51,409 nt of DNA, taken from Planctomyces sp. SH-PL62. GTDB taxonomy: Bacteria; Planctomycetota; Planctomycetia; Planctomycetales; Planctomycetaceae. A program made the translations under genes and the position numbers. The stretch spans positions 1 through 51,409 of the forward strand of contig CAMDPX010000022.1 of assembly GCA_945905295.1 (NCBI GenBank). Reading direction: 5' to 3'. Within the stretch, counting starts at the first letter, position 1; every line of letters starts with the position of its first letter. Positions 34,042 to 42,153 of this stretch are shown piece after piece. The notes beneath the pieces were generated by a model, which worked only from the letters and a program-made list of their open reading frames with translations, had not been told where the DNA came from and ran no database searches.

Positions 34042-35910
34042 ATGCAACAACCATTGAAGATTTTGACGTGTGCGAGCATTGTTGAAGCAATACTCGTGAT
34101 GGTCGGTTGGTGTGGCGTGAGCCTTGCCGAAGGGCTCGCGAACCCGGCGTCGTTCTCGGCGGATGCAAGAAGCCGCATCGACGACAACGCTGTGTGGGGT
34201 TCGCGCGAGCGAGTGAACAAGGCGGGAGTCGAGGCGACGGGGAGTTTGCTGGAGTGGCTCGTCGTGCATGCGCCGCTGCCGGCCGACGAAGAGCGTCGCC
34301 GTGCGGACAGCGACAGTCAGCAAACTCAGGCGAAATTCCAGACGTCGGAAACGCCGGTCGCGGCTCAGAAAGTCTATGACGATTTGATCGTCGCGCTGCC
34401 GACGCGAATGCGACCTCCGAAAGATCAATCGGGGACCGCGACCGTTGAGAATGCGGAGCGTCACGCTTGGCTGGTCGGCTTGGGGCGGGTCTATCTCGAC
34501 AAGGCTTGGCTGGAGACGGTACTCGCCGATGAGCAGACCGGCCGCGATCAACTGGCGTTCGTGATCGCCAACGAACTGGGGCACGGTTGCCTCGGACACG
34601 CGCGGCGGCGTTGGCAGCGGACGTGGCTCGAAGAGGAATTGCAAAAGGATGTCGCACGCAAGGAACTCTTGCCGAGCGAGAGGGCGAAGAAGCTCAAGAT
34701 TCTCGAAAACCTGCGGGGCGTGGGAGGGCTGCTTGAAGGCGTTTACACACGCGAGGAAGATTTTCAGGCCGACTTGTTCGCGGTTCATCTCTGCCGCAAT
34801 GCGGGCTTCGATGTCGAGAACGGCCTCGATGTCTTGCGAGCAGCGGCCGTCACGAAGGATCGAGCATTGCTCAACGAGCCTCCGCCGCGAACCGGCACAC
34901 CGCCCGTCGAACCGGAAATCCAGCCGAATACGACTCACGAGCAAATCACCTTGGCGTCACAGCCTCCGGCCGCGCATCGGTTGAGACGGTTGCGGCTGGA
35001 ACTCGACGGCTTGGTCTTCGGCGAATTCGGTTTATTCGAGTTCAATCGCGAAACGAAATCGTTCACGCGAGCCGTTGCTGCCAGTGTGCCAGCCGACGCG
35101 CGGGCCGTCGTCTGCGTTCACGGCATGGAATCCAGCCGAGAAATTTGGCTGCCGCTCCTGAACCGTGTGGCCGAGGAACCGGCGGCCGAGAAACTTCGGC
35201 TGTTCGCATTTCAATACCCGGCCGACGACAGCCTCGCACGCTCCGGCCAGTTCTTGCGGCGTGAAGTGCAGCGAGTGTTCGGCTCGGCGAAGCAGATCGA
35301 CTTCGTGGTTCACAGCGCCGGCGGATTGGTCTTCCGCTGGTACGCCGAAGTCGCGAGCGGCGAGTTTCATCTCGCAACATTCTTGGGCACGCCGCATCTC
35401 GGTTCGGACCTCTCTCACCTGCGCCGGCTGTTGGAGGTCGTGCAATTCGTGGGCGACCTTCCGTTGGGTTTCGACTCCGCGTTGCAAAACGCGATCCTCG
35501 ATGGACGAGGTCAAATCAGTTTCGACCTTCAGCCGAAGAGTTTGTTTCTGACTTACCTCAACCGCGCGCGGCCGAACCTGCATCGCGATCAATATGCCAT
35601 TCATCGCGGCAAAGCTCTGTCCCGAACTCGCGCGTTCGTCTTGCAAACATCCGTCGATGCCGGGCGAGTTGCGCTGACGCGGACATTGGACAAAGAATCC
35701 GACCCGCTGCTCACGAAGTTCAAAACTCCCGCCCTGGAAGCGTTCGTCCTGCCTCAAGAGATCGTCGATGGCGACCTGTGTGTGAGGTGTGACAGCGCGC
35801 TGCTGGACGGCGTCAAGTCGGTCGAAACTCATTCCTTGAAGCACACGTCGCTGCCACGCGATGCGGGAGTGATTGCACTTGTTGTGAAGCGGCTGACCGT
35901 GGAGCCGTGA
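34042..35910 (+). CDS. Degenerate M48-type metalloprotease fused to alpha/beta hydrolase
   Basis: 622 residues from ATG 34042, which begins a good signal peptide (AILVMVGWCGVSLAEG). Residues ~90-290 resemble M48 peptidases: LAFVIANELGHGCLGHARRR corresponds to the zinc site, and YTREEDFQADLFAVHLCRNA to the third-ligand helix. The first zinc His of HExxH is Asn here (NELGH), so proteolysis may be lost or altered. Residues ~350-600 are an alpha/beta hydrolase: VVCVHGMESSREIW provides the oxyanion region and FVVHSAGGLVFRWY the nucleophile elbow, as in PGAP1-like lipases. It may be an envelope lipase or esterase with an inactive protease domain used for binding. Confidence 0.82.
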   Translation: MQQPLKILTCASIVEAILVMVGWCGVSLAEGLANPASFSADARSRIDDNAVWGSRERVNKAGVEATGSLLEWLVVHAPLPADEERRRADSDSQQTQAKFQTSETPVAAQKVYDDLIVALPTRMRPPKDQSGTATVENAERHAWLVGLGRVYLDKAWLETVLADEQTGRDQLAFVIANELGHGCLGHARRRWQRTWLEEELQKDVARKELLPSERAKKLKILENLRGVGGLLEGVYTREEDFQADLFAVHLCRNAGFDVENGLDVLRAAAVTKDRALLNEPPPRTGTPPVEPEIQPNTTHEQITLASQPPAAHRLRRLRLELDGLVFGEFGLFEFNRETKSFTRAVAASVPADARAVVCVHGMESSREIWLPLLNRVAEEPAAEKLRLFAFQYPADDSLARSGQFLRREVQRVFGSAKQIDFVVHSAGGLVFRWYAEVASGEFHLATFLGTPHLGSDLSHLRRLLEVVQFVGDLPLGFDSALQNAILDGRGQISFDLQPKSLFLTYLNRARPNLHRDQYAIHRGKALSRTRAFVLQTSVDAGRVALTRTLDKESDPLLTKFKTPALEAFVLPQEIVDGDLCVRCDSALLDGVKSVETHSLKHTSLPRDAGVIALVVKRLTVEP

Positions 35911-35947
35911 AATCTGGGATGCGGCTGAGCCACGAAAGTGATGAGCC

Positions 35948-36538
35948 ATGAGCCACGTTGGTTCTTATGTCTTCAAGCGAGCGGACTCGGCGGCCGAGTT
36001 CGAGCAGATTTATGCGCTGAACTACGCGACGTTCGTGCGTGAGATTCCGCAGCACGACGATCCGGGGGATGGGCGGCTGATCGATAAGTTTCACGACAAG
36101 AATCTGTACTTCGTGGCACTGCGCGGCGAGCGAGTCGTCGGCATGTTGAGCCTGCACGATCAGCCTCCCTTCTCGATCACCAGCCGCTTGCCCGATCCGG
36201 CGCTGTTGTTTGGACCCGGTATTCGGCCGCTGGAAGTGCGGTTGCTGGCGATTCAACCAGACCAGCGCGCCAGCACCGTGTTCGGCGGACTGGCGTGGTC
36301 GGTGTTGCAACATGTCCGGCACAGCGGCCACACGCACTTGTTCATTTCGGGTTTCGAGGATCGCCTGTCGTTGTACGAGGGCCTGGGTTTCGAGGCGATC
36401 GGTCCGGCCGTTGGACTTCCCGGAACGAGGTTCGTGCCGATGTGTCTGCCGGTGTCGCGGATGGAATCACGTCACGCGCGGGCAGCTCGGTTGTTTGAGC
36501 GCCATCTCGAACAATCGGCAGGAGGCGCAACCACATGA
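35948..36538 (+). CDS. GNAT-fold N-acyltransferase
   Basis: 196 residues. The GNAT pattern is visible: an N-terminal helix-strand unit (EFEQIYALNYATFVREIPQH), a central strand pair (LYFVALRGERVVGMLSL), the acyl-CoA-binding segment (EVRLLAIQPDQRASTVFGGL) and a C-terminal strand with HLFISGFEDRLSLYEGLGFE. The start resembles FeeM/LuxI-type acyl-amino-acid synthases, which use acyl-ACP. The substrate cannot be told. It overlaps the next gene, a class V aminotransferase, by 4 nt (ATGA), so the two products probably act in one pathway. Confidence 0.85.
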   Translation: MSHVGSYVFKRADSAAEFEQIYALNYATFVREIPQHDDPGDGRLIDKFHDKNLYFVALRGERVVGMLSLHDQPPFSITSRLPDPALLFGPGIRPLEVRLLAIQPDQRASTVFGGLAWSVLQHVRHSGHTHLFISGFEDRLSLYEGLGFEAIGPAVGLPGTRFVPMCLPVSRMESRHARAARLFERHLEQSAGGATT

Positions 36539-37614
36539 CCGAGGTCTGCCTGCTTCCGGGACCGGTGTCGCTTTCGGCGACCGTGCGAGCCGCCATCCAC
36601 CAGCCACCGCTGTATCATCGCAGCGCGGAATTCCTGGCGCTGTTCGATTCGGTTCGCGAGCAACTCAGTGCATTGGTCGGCGGTCGCGACGTCGCGTTGT
36701 TCCTGGGAAGCGGCACGCTGGCCAACGAGGTCGTGGCCGCGACTCTCGCCGTCGCGTCTCCGAGTCGCGGTTTGATCTTGGACAACGGCGAGTTCGGCCG
36801 GCGATTGGTCGCACAGGCCGAGCGGTTCGGACTTCACCCGCGCGTGCTGACATGGCCGTGGGGCAGCCCGTGGGATTTGGATGAGATCGTTGCGGTGCTC
36901 GATGACGCACCGCCCGGCAGTTGGGTGTGGGGAGTGCATCATGAATCGAGCACCGGAATGCTCAACGACTTGCCGGGACTAATTCGTGTGGCTCGTACAC
37001 GCGGCGTACGAGTCTGCGTCGATGCCGTCAGTAGTCTCGGCGGCCAGCCACTCGATCTGAGCGAAGTCTTTCTCGCCAGCGGCACCAGCGGCAAAGCTCT
37101 GGGAGCAATCGGCGGCATCGCGATCGTGTTCGCCAATCGCGCGGAGATCAGCCAACTGGATCTGGCTCGCGTGCCGACCTATTTGGACTTGGCCGCCACA
37201 CTGGCTCATGCCGGGCCGCGATTCACGTTTCCCTCGTCGTTATTGCAAACCTTGGCGGCAGCGCTGACGGAGTACGCGGCTCCGGCTCAAGCCCAAGCAC
37301 GCTTTGAGCATTACGCTTCGCTCGGCCGTTACATCCGAGGCGAACTGATTCGCTTGGGATATCGCCCACTGGCGAACGAACCTCACGCGAGTTCGACCAT
37401 CACGACGTTTGCCATCCCGGCAGGCTGGACGTCGGAAGCATTCGTCGACTTTTGCCGACGCGGAGGATTCCTGATCGGCGGGCAGAGCGCGTATTTGTCT
37501 GAACGTCGTCTGGCCCAGATCGCCACGATGGGAGCGGTCACGCGCGAAGAATGTACCGCGTTCCTCCAGCACCTGGCGTCCTTGTCTTGGCATTCGCCGC
37601 TTTGCGGTTCATGA
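36535..37614 (+). CDS. Class V PLP-dependent aminotransferase
   Basis: 359 residues. The fold-type I features are clear: an N-terminal PGPVSLSATVRAAIHQPPLY block, ALFLGSGTLANEVVAATLA for phosphate binding, DAVSSLGG with Asp ~163 for the pyridine nitrogen, and SGTSGKALGAIGG with the Schiff-base Lys ~187. The arrangement fits the serine-glyoxylate/alanine-glyoxylate/2-aminoethylphosphonate aminotransferase group. ATG 36535 overlaps the GNAT stop, indicating translational coupling. A pathway in which the aminotransferase makes or consumes an amine handled by the acyltransferase is inferred. Cytoplasmic; no signal peptide. Confidence 0.92.
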   Translation: MTEVCLLPGPVSLSATVRAAIHQPPLYHRSAEFLALFDSVREQLSALVGGRDVALFLGSGTLANEVVAATLAVASPSRGLILDNGEFGRRLVAQAERFGLHPRVLTWPWGSPWDLDEIVAVLDDAPPGSWVWGVHHESSTGMLNDLPGLIRVARTRGVRVCVDAVSSLGGQPLDLSEVFLASGTSGKALGAIGGIAIVFANRAEISQLDLARVPTYLDLAATLAHAGPRFTFPSSLLQTLAAALTEYAAPAQAQARFEHYASLGRYIRGELIRLGYRPLANEPHASSTITTFAIPAGWTSEAFVDFCRRGGFLIGGQSAYLSERRLAQIATMGAVTREECTAFLQHLASLSWHSPLCGS

Positions 37615-37711
37615 TGTCACTGAATCGCGTGGACCGCTCGCAATCCAAGGAACGACAGATGACAGAATTCACCAGCACCGGCTTTCGGCTCGACGCTCAA
37701 AAGGGATCACC

Positions 37712-37978
37712 ATGACGAGGAATCGACCACGCCGACCAATCGAAGAAGTCTTGGATCAGATGGAACTCATCTCGGAGGAGCGTGCGGCGTATTTTCGAAG
37801 CCTGACTGTGGCGCAAAAGATCGAGATGGTTGGCGAACTCAACCGGCAAGTCAGGCGACAGGTCGCCGACCGTTTACACCGTGAAAATCCAGATTGGACC
37901 GATCAACAGATTCAAGCCGAGGTGGCGAGGAAGTTTCTCAATGAGTCGGATGAAGAAATCCTCGAATTCGTGGCCTGA
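37712..37978 (+). CDS. Small helical protein, antitoxin-like
   Basis: 88 residues with AAAGGG before ATG 37712. All-helical and charged. The stretch LTVAQKIEMVGELNRQVRRQ, followed by NPDWTDQQIQAEVARKFLN, resembles small proteins annotated as Rv0078B-related antitoxins ('s.eqk...v..l.r.ar......hPdws.eqv..ev...f'). No toxin gene is adjacent: the next gene, 1 nt after the stop, encodes a DUF1501 protein. It could be an orphan antitoxin or a protein of another function that only shares this motif. Confidence 0.7.
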   Translation: MTRNRPRRPIEEVLDQMELISEERAAYFRSLTVAQKIEMVGELNRQVRRQVADRLHRENPDWTDQQIQAEVARKFLNESDEEILEFVA

Positions 37979-37979
37979 C

Positions 37980-39368
37980 ATGAATTGTGTCTCGTCCCGT
38001 CGCGGTCTGTTTCAGCGGCTCGGAGGTGGGCTAGGAACAGTCGCGCTCGCGTCGTTGATTAGCCCGCATGAACGGATTCGGGCCGACGCTTCTCAGTCGA
38101 AGAACGCTGGCACCCATCACGTGCCACGGGCTAAGCGAGTCATTCAGCTCTTCATGAATGGTGGTCCGTTTCAAGCGGACTTCTTTGATCCAAAACCGGC
38201 GATCAATCAGTTTGCGGGGCAGCGGCCGAAGGAAGTTGAGTTTCGCACGGAGAACAAGACCGGCGGGTTGATGCCGGTGCCGTATCCGTATCGGCCGCGC
38301 GGCGAGTCGGGGTTGCCGGTCAGCGATCTGCTGCCGCAGATTGGTGCGTGTATCGACGACATCTGCGTGATCCGCTCGCTGCACTGCGACAATCCGAATC
38401 ATGGGCCGGCCCTGTTTCAGATGAATAACGGCACGATCACGCCGACTCGGCCGAGCATGGGTTCGTGGATGCTGTATGGACTCGGCAGCGAGAACGCCGA
38501 TCTGCCCGGCTATGTCGTGCTCTGTCCCGGCCGGCCGGTGCGGTTCGCGGAGCTGTGGTCCAGCGCATTTCTACCGGGTGAGAACCAAGGGACGTATATC
38601 AATCACACCGATCTCGATCCGGCGAAGTTGCTACCGAACCTGCGCAGCTCCGACACGAGCCTCACGCTGGCTCAGCAACGGCGGCAGTTGGAGTTGCTGC
38701 GGCGGATCAACGCGAAGCACCTCGAACAACATCCCGATGAGCCGGCGCTGGAGGCGCGCATCCGTTCGATGGAGACCGCGTTCCGGATGCAGTTCGCGGC
38801 GTCGGAGGCGTTCGACATCCGGCTCGAACCGGAACCGATTCGCGAGGAGTATGGCAAATCGCATTACGCTCACGGCTGCTTGATGGCTCGGCGATTGATC
38901 GAGCGGGGCGTGCGATTCGTGCAAGTCTATTACGGCAACGGCCAGCCGTGGGACACGCACAGCAATCACGACGAACAAGTCAAACGGTTGGCTCGCGACA
39001 TCGATCAGCCGACCGCCGCGCTGTTGCGCGACCTCAAGCGACGCGGGTTGCTCGAAGACACGCTGGTGATCTGGGGTGGCGAGTTCGGCCGCACCTCAAC
39101 CACCGAAGGGAGCAACGGCCGCGACCACAATCATCTCGGCTTCACAACTTGGCTGGCGGGTGGCGGCGTTCGCGGCGGCACGTCGTACGGAGCAACCGAT
39201 GATTTCGCGTTTCGCGCCGTCCAAGACAAAGTCCACGTTCACGATCTGCACGCGACGATCCTGCATTTGCTCGGCTTCGATCACGAACACCTCACTTACT
39301 GCCACGCGGGCCGCGATTACCGACTGACCGACGTGTATGGCCGAGTTGTGAGCGAGATCCTGGCGTGA
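37980..39368 (+). CDS. DUF1501 Tat-exported protein
   Basis: 462 residues from ATG 37980, chosen because it begins a twin-arginine signal (SSRRGLFQRLGGGLG); the upstream extension only overlaps the preceding gene. DUF1501 belongs to the alkaline-phosphatase/sulfatase-like superfamily. Typical blocks are present: FMNGGPFQADFFDPKP, RSLHCDNPNHGPALFQMNNG and, near the C-terminus, VIWGGEFGRTSTTEGSNGRD and HNHLGFTTWLAGGGVRGG. In planctomycetes DUF1501 genes normally follow DUF1549/DUF1553 genes directly; here the closest such gene ends at 16500. It is in the periplasm, function unproven. The start lies 1 nt after the stop of the antitoxin-like gene. Confidence 0.92.
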   Translation: MNCVSSRRGLFQRLGGGLGTVALASLISPHERIRADASQSKNAGTHHVPRAKRVIQLFMNGGPFQADFFDPKPAINQFAGQRPKEVEFRTENKTGGLMPVPYPYRPRGESGLPVSDLLPQIGACIDDICVIRSLHCDNPNHGPALFQMNNGTITPTRPSMGSWMLYGLGSENADLPGYVVLCPGRPVRFAELWSSAFLPGENQGTYINHTDLDPAKLLPNLRSSDTSLTLAQQRRQLELLRRINAKHLEQHPDEPALEARIRSMETAFRMQFAASEAFDIRLEPEPIREEYGKSHYAHGCLMARRLIERGVRFVQVYYGNGQPWDTHSNHDEQVKRLARDIDQPTAALLRDLKRRGLLEDTLVIWGGEFGRTSTTEGSNGRDHNHLGFTTWLAGGGVRGGTSYGATDDFAFRAVQDKVHVHDLHATILHLLGFDHEHLTYCHAGRDYRLTDVYGRVVSEILA

Positions 39369-39372
39369 TTCT

Positions 39373-39463
39373 TCGGCCGAATGCCGATGGCCGTGGTACC
39401 GTTTTTGACCGTTACAAAAAACGGTATCGCGGCGATCGGCCGTCGGCCCACGGCGATCGGCCG
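39373..39463. repeat. Palindrome R4, copy 2 (intergenic)
   Basis: Contains the same inner stem as the copy in the PSD1 gene (TACCGTTTTT 39397-39406, AAAAACGGTA 39417-39426) with outer GGCCGAT/ATCGGCC arms. It starts 5 nt after the DUF1501 stop and ends just before the mnmE ribosome-binding site. The A/T-rich inner stem might also work as a bidirectional terminator. Confidence 0.87.
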
Positions 39464-39477
39464 GACAAGAAGGACTC

Positions 39478-40896
39478 ATGAATCTGTTACTGAACGACAC
39501 GATTGCAGCGTTGGCCTCGGCTCCGGGTGTAGGCGGTCGCGGGATCGTGCGCGTGAGTGGCGGTGATGTGCGGCAGGTGCTTGATCAACATTTCGCGCCG
39601 CACGATGTTGAGCGTTGGACGAGAGCGACTCGCGCGGAACGGCATGTTGGGGAATGGCGATTGGACGTGGATGTGCCGTGGAATGATGCGCCGTTTCAAA
39701 ACGGATTGCGGCTGGCGGTCGAGATTGCCTTGTGGCCGACGAAGCGGAGTTACACGGGGCAGCCATTGGCTGAACTGCATTTGGTGAGCTCGCCGCCGTT
39801 GTTGGAGGCGATGCTGACGCAGTTGTGCCGCAGCGGTTGCCGAGCGGCTCGGCCGGGTGAGTTTACGTTGCGAGCGTTTCTGGCCGGGCGGCTGGATTTG
39901 TTGCAGGCCGAGGCGGTGCTCGGAGTGATCGACGCAGCGGATCATGTGGAGTTGGAGCAAGCGTTGCAGCAGTTGGCGGGTGGGATCTCGCAGCAGATGG
40001 GAAGACTCCGCGGCGACTTGCTGGAATTGTTGGCGGATTTGGAAGCGGGCTTGGACTTCGTCGATGAAGACATCGAGTTCGTTTCGCGCGAGCAACTGCT
40101 GTCGAGAGTCGCATTGGCTCAACAAGCCATCGCGGAATTGTGCGACCAAGCGTCGCGGCGGTTGCAGAGTTCGTCTCGTCCGCGAGTCGTGCTCGCCGGA
40201 TTGCCGAATGCTGGCAAGAGCACGCTGCTCAATGCGCTGACCGGGCGTTCGGCAGCGTTGGTGTCGGAGATCAGCGGGACGACGCGGGATTACCTGTGCG
40301 TCCCATTGGATCGTGGCGAACTGCACGTTGATCTGATCGACACGGCTGGCTGGGATTCAATGACCGGTGGGATTGAGGCGGTCGCTCAGCAGCGGCGGCA
40401 TGAGCAGTGGCAACAAGCCGATTTGATTGTGTGGTGCAGCGACTTGTCGGCCGACGCGGCGATGGACGAGCAATTGTTCGCGGAGTTGCGCAGCGAGGAG
40501 CGACCGGTCGTTTGGGTGGGGACGAAGGCGGATTGTGTTCCCGTAGCTTGGACGCCCACGTCCGAGCGTTCGGACGAGGGCGTCCATGCTACGGTCAGCG
40601 CGCGCGATGGTCGCGGCCTCGACGAACTGTGTTTTCAGTTGGCAAAACTGCTATCGGCAGAATCACGCGGACGTCGGCAGTGGATCGGCATGACGGCCGC
40701 TCGGTGCCAGAACAGTTTGCTCGCCGCACGAGACGCACTTGGCCAAACGTTTGAAGCAGCGAGCCTGGGGTCGAGCGACGACTTGGTGATCATCGAGTTG
40801 CGTGAGACGCTCGAACATCTCGGCCACATCGTCGGCGCGGTTTACACGGACGACGTACTGGACCGCGTCTTCAGCAAGTTCTGCATTGGAAAGTAG
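39478..40896 (+). CDS. mnmE: tRNA uridine-5-carboxymethylaminomethyl synthesis GTPase MnmE
   Basis: 472 residues. With MnmG it modifies U34 of certain tRNAs (cmnm5U) in the cytoplasm. The N-terminal folate-binding domain begins NDTIAALASAPGVGGRGIVR. The G domain shows G1 (GLPNAGKS ~240-247), G2 (EISGTTRD ~264), G3 (DTAGW ~288) and G4 (TKAD ~349). The protein ends with the catalytic FCIGK (Cys essential in the family). E. coli MnmE has 454 residues; this one is 18 longer, and an 18-codon palindromic element (R11) sits between G4 and the G5 loop at ~355-372. AAGGA at 39470 is the ribosome-binding site. The stop codon belongs to the GTAG head of element R12. Confidence 0.97.
   Translation: MNLLLNDTIAALASAPGVGGRGIVRVSGGDVRQVLDQHFAPHDVERWTRATRAERHVGEWRLDVDVPWNDAPFQNGLRLAVEIALWPTKRSYTGQPLAELHLVSSPPLLEAMLTQLCRSGCRAARPGEFTLRAFLAGRLDLLQAEAVLGVIDAADHVELEQALQQLAGGISQQMGRLRGDLLELLADLEAGLDFVDEDIEFVSREQLLSRVALAQQAIAELCDQASRRLQSSSRPRVVLAGLPNAGKSTLLNALTGRSAALVSEISGTTRDYLCVPLDRGELHVDLIDTAGWDSMTGGIEAVAQQRRHEQWQQADLIVWCSDLSADAAMDEQLFAELRSEERPVVWVGTKADCVPVAWTPTSERSDEGVHATVSARDGRGLDELCFQLAKLLSAESRGRRQWIGMTAARCQNSLLAARDALGQTFEAASLGSSDDLVIIELRETLEHLGHIVGAVYTDDVLDRVFSKFCIGK
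40541..40594. repeat. REP-like palindrome R11, in-frame in mnmE
   Basis: 54 nt, exactly 18 codons. Arms CCGTAGCTTGGACGCCC (40541-40557) and GGGCGTCCATGCTACGG (40578-40594) pair with one mismatch, and CGTCCGA-GCGT-TCGGACG (40559-40576) forms the inner stem. Each half carries a GTAG head. It encodes PVAWTPTSERSDEGVHAT-type sequence between MnmE motifs G4 and G5. Confidence 0.9.
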
Positions 40897-40973
40897 GTCT
40901 GCCTTTCCAGGCGGACCCGAGTGGTGACGACGCGGATGGAAGCGTTCGGGTCAGGCTGGAAAGCCGGACCTAC
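40893..40973. repeat. REP-like inverted pair R12 supplying both convergent stop codons
   Basis: Left half: GTAG + GTCTGCC-TTTCC-AGGCGGAC (from 40893). Right half, minus strand: GTAG + GTCCGGC-TTTCC-AGCCTGAC (from 40973). The TTTCC loop is conserved. TAG 40894-40896 is the mnmE stop, and on the minus strand TAG (40972-40970) is the stop of the opposing gene. Position between convergent genes also fits a bidirectional terminator, though T-runs are absent. Confidence 0.9.
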
Positions 40974-42106
40974 TTCGCGGATTCGCCGAATTCGGTGTCA
41001 GGAAAACGCTCCGCGATGTCTTGCAGCAAGCGGCGGGCGTCGTCGAGTTGGCCGAGGCGTTTGAGGGATTCGGCGGCTTCGACTCCGGCGCGGGCGGCGA
41101 GGCGTGGGTCGTTGTCGTCCATCAGCATCACCCACAATAGCGAAGTCGCCGCGCGGTCGTGCTCGCGGCGCATCGCCCAGCCTCGGCCGAGCAGGTACGA
41201 CGGGCCGCCGCGCTGAGTCGCGGGCATCTCGCGGATGCGAGTGTCCCAGCGGTTGAGTTCGAGGTCGCCGATCTCCAACGCTCGCAACTTGAGCCGCCAC
41301 GATTGAGCTTGCGCGAGCGTGCGAACTCGTTCGTCCGCGCCTCGCTGCAAGACTTGCAGCTCTTGTGCTGCCGAGTCGCCGAGACTGGCGTCGTCCAACA
41401 ACAGGCTTGCGCCGAGCAGTCGAGTCGTCTCCGATTCGTGCGTCAGCCAGATGCGGGCTTGCGACTTCGCCGCTCCGGGGACTTGCTCCGAAGCCCAGAC
41501 CAGTGGGATCAAGCCGAAGTGCCGTGTCGCGCGATCACTTTCGAGGAGTTTGAGGAATCGCGTTCCGGCAGAGGCACGGTCCCCCATTCGCAACGAGCAG
41601 CGAATGAGCGACGCGAGAATTTCGCGTTGAACCCAGCCACGTTTTTCGACGACCAGTGCGGACTGCAATGCCTGCGCCGCTTCATTGAGCTTGCGTTCGG
41701 CCAGCAGCTTGCGGCCGAGTTCGTGCGATTCCAGCCACGCGGTGCGGACCTCGATGACTTGCTCGGCGGGATACGTCTTCTGAGTGGGTCCGGTTTTGAA
41801 TTGCACGGTGATCCGCTCACCGGTGTATTCCACGATCTGACACGGCAACGTCAGCCGACTGCTGGTCCCTTCGGTTTGCAGAATGACGGTGTCCTGCGCG
41901 GCGAGCGAAGACGCGGCCAGCCAGAGAACGCAAAACGAAAAACGGAGAGAGACGAATTGAAAATGGCGATCGGCACGGGCCTCCTGATTCCGCCGGTTCA
42001 ATCGACCGTCGGGGTTCCGCGAGGGGAAACCAGCGGAAGCGCCAGTGGCGGGGCCAGGAGACCCTCGCCGAGCGCGGGGCGACATTTTGCATTCACCATT
42101 TCTCAT
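40970..42106 (-). CDS. Secreted helical repeat protein, start uncertain
   Basis: 378 residues if read from ATG 42106 (ATG 42085 is in the same frame). A signal peptide (FVSLRFSFCVLWLAASSLAA) begins only around residue 51; ahead of it lies an Arg/Pro/Gly-rich stretch encoded by palindromic element R13, with no ATG, GTG or TTG close to the signal peptide. The mature part starts with a small beta segment (DTVILQTEGTSSRLTLPCQI) and continues with helical TPR-like repeats (RKLNEAAQALQSALVVEKRG; RLGQLDDARRLLQDIAERF). A protein-protein interaction role outside the inner membrane is likely. The stop is provided by R12. Either R13 was inserted between start and signal peptide, or the original start was lost. 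Confidence 0.78.
   Translation of the reverse strand: MRNGECKMSPRARRGSPGPATGASAGFPSRNPDGRLNRRNQEARADRHFQFVSLRFSFCVLWLAASSLAAQDTVILQTEGTSSRLTLPCQIVEYTGERITVQFKTGPTQKTYPAEQVIEVRTAWLESHELGRKLLAERKLNEAAQALQSALVVEKRGWVQREILASLIRCSLRMGDRASAGTRFLKLLESDRATRHFGLIPLVWASEQVPGAAKSQARIWLTHESETTRLLGASLLLDDASLGDSAAQELQVLQRGADERVRTLAQAQSWRLKLRALEIGDLELNRWDTRIREMPATQRGGPSYLLGRGWAMRREHDRAATSLLWVMLMDDNDPRLAARAGVEAAESLKRLGQLDDARRLLQDIAERFPDTEFGESAK
41981..42060. repeat. Palindrome R13 in the 5' part of the minus-strand secreted gene
   Basis: CTCCTGATTCCGCC (41981-41994) and GGCGGGGCCAGGAG (42047-42060) are inverted with three mismatches. The inner stem is TTCCGC (42015-42020) with GCGGAA (42033-42038). It lies between the only available ATG codons and the signal peptide of the gene. 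Confidence 0.65.
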
Positions 42107-42122
42107 TTCTCATTTTCCATTT
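42086..42122. repeat. A/T-rich short tandem pattern
   Basis: Repeats of TTTCTCA and TTTTCCA-like heptamers (CATTTCTCATTTCTCATTTT), on the minus strand GAGAAATG repeats. The composition differs sharply from the GC-rich surroundings. On the minus strand the purine-rich run precedes the ATG codons at 42106 and 42085 and could act as a weak ribosome-binding region. Confidence 0.6.
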
Positions 42123-42153
42123 CCTTCTTCTTCGCCTTCGGCTTCTCCGGCAT

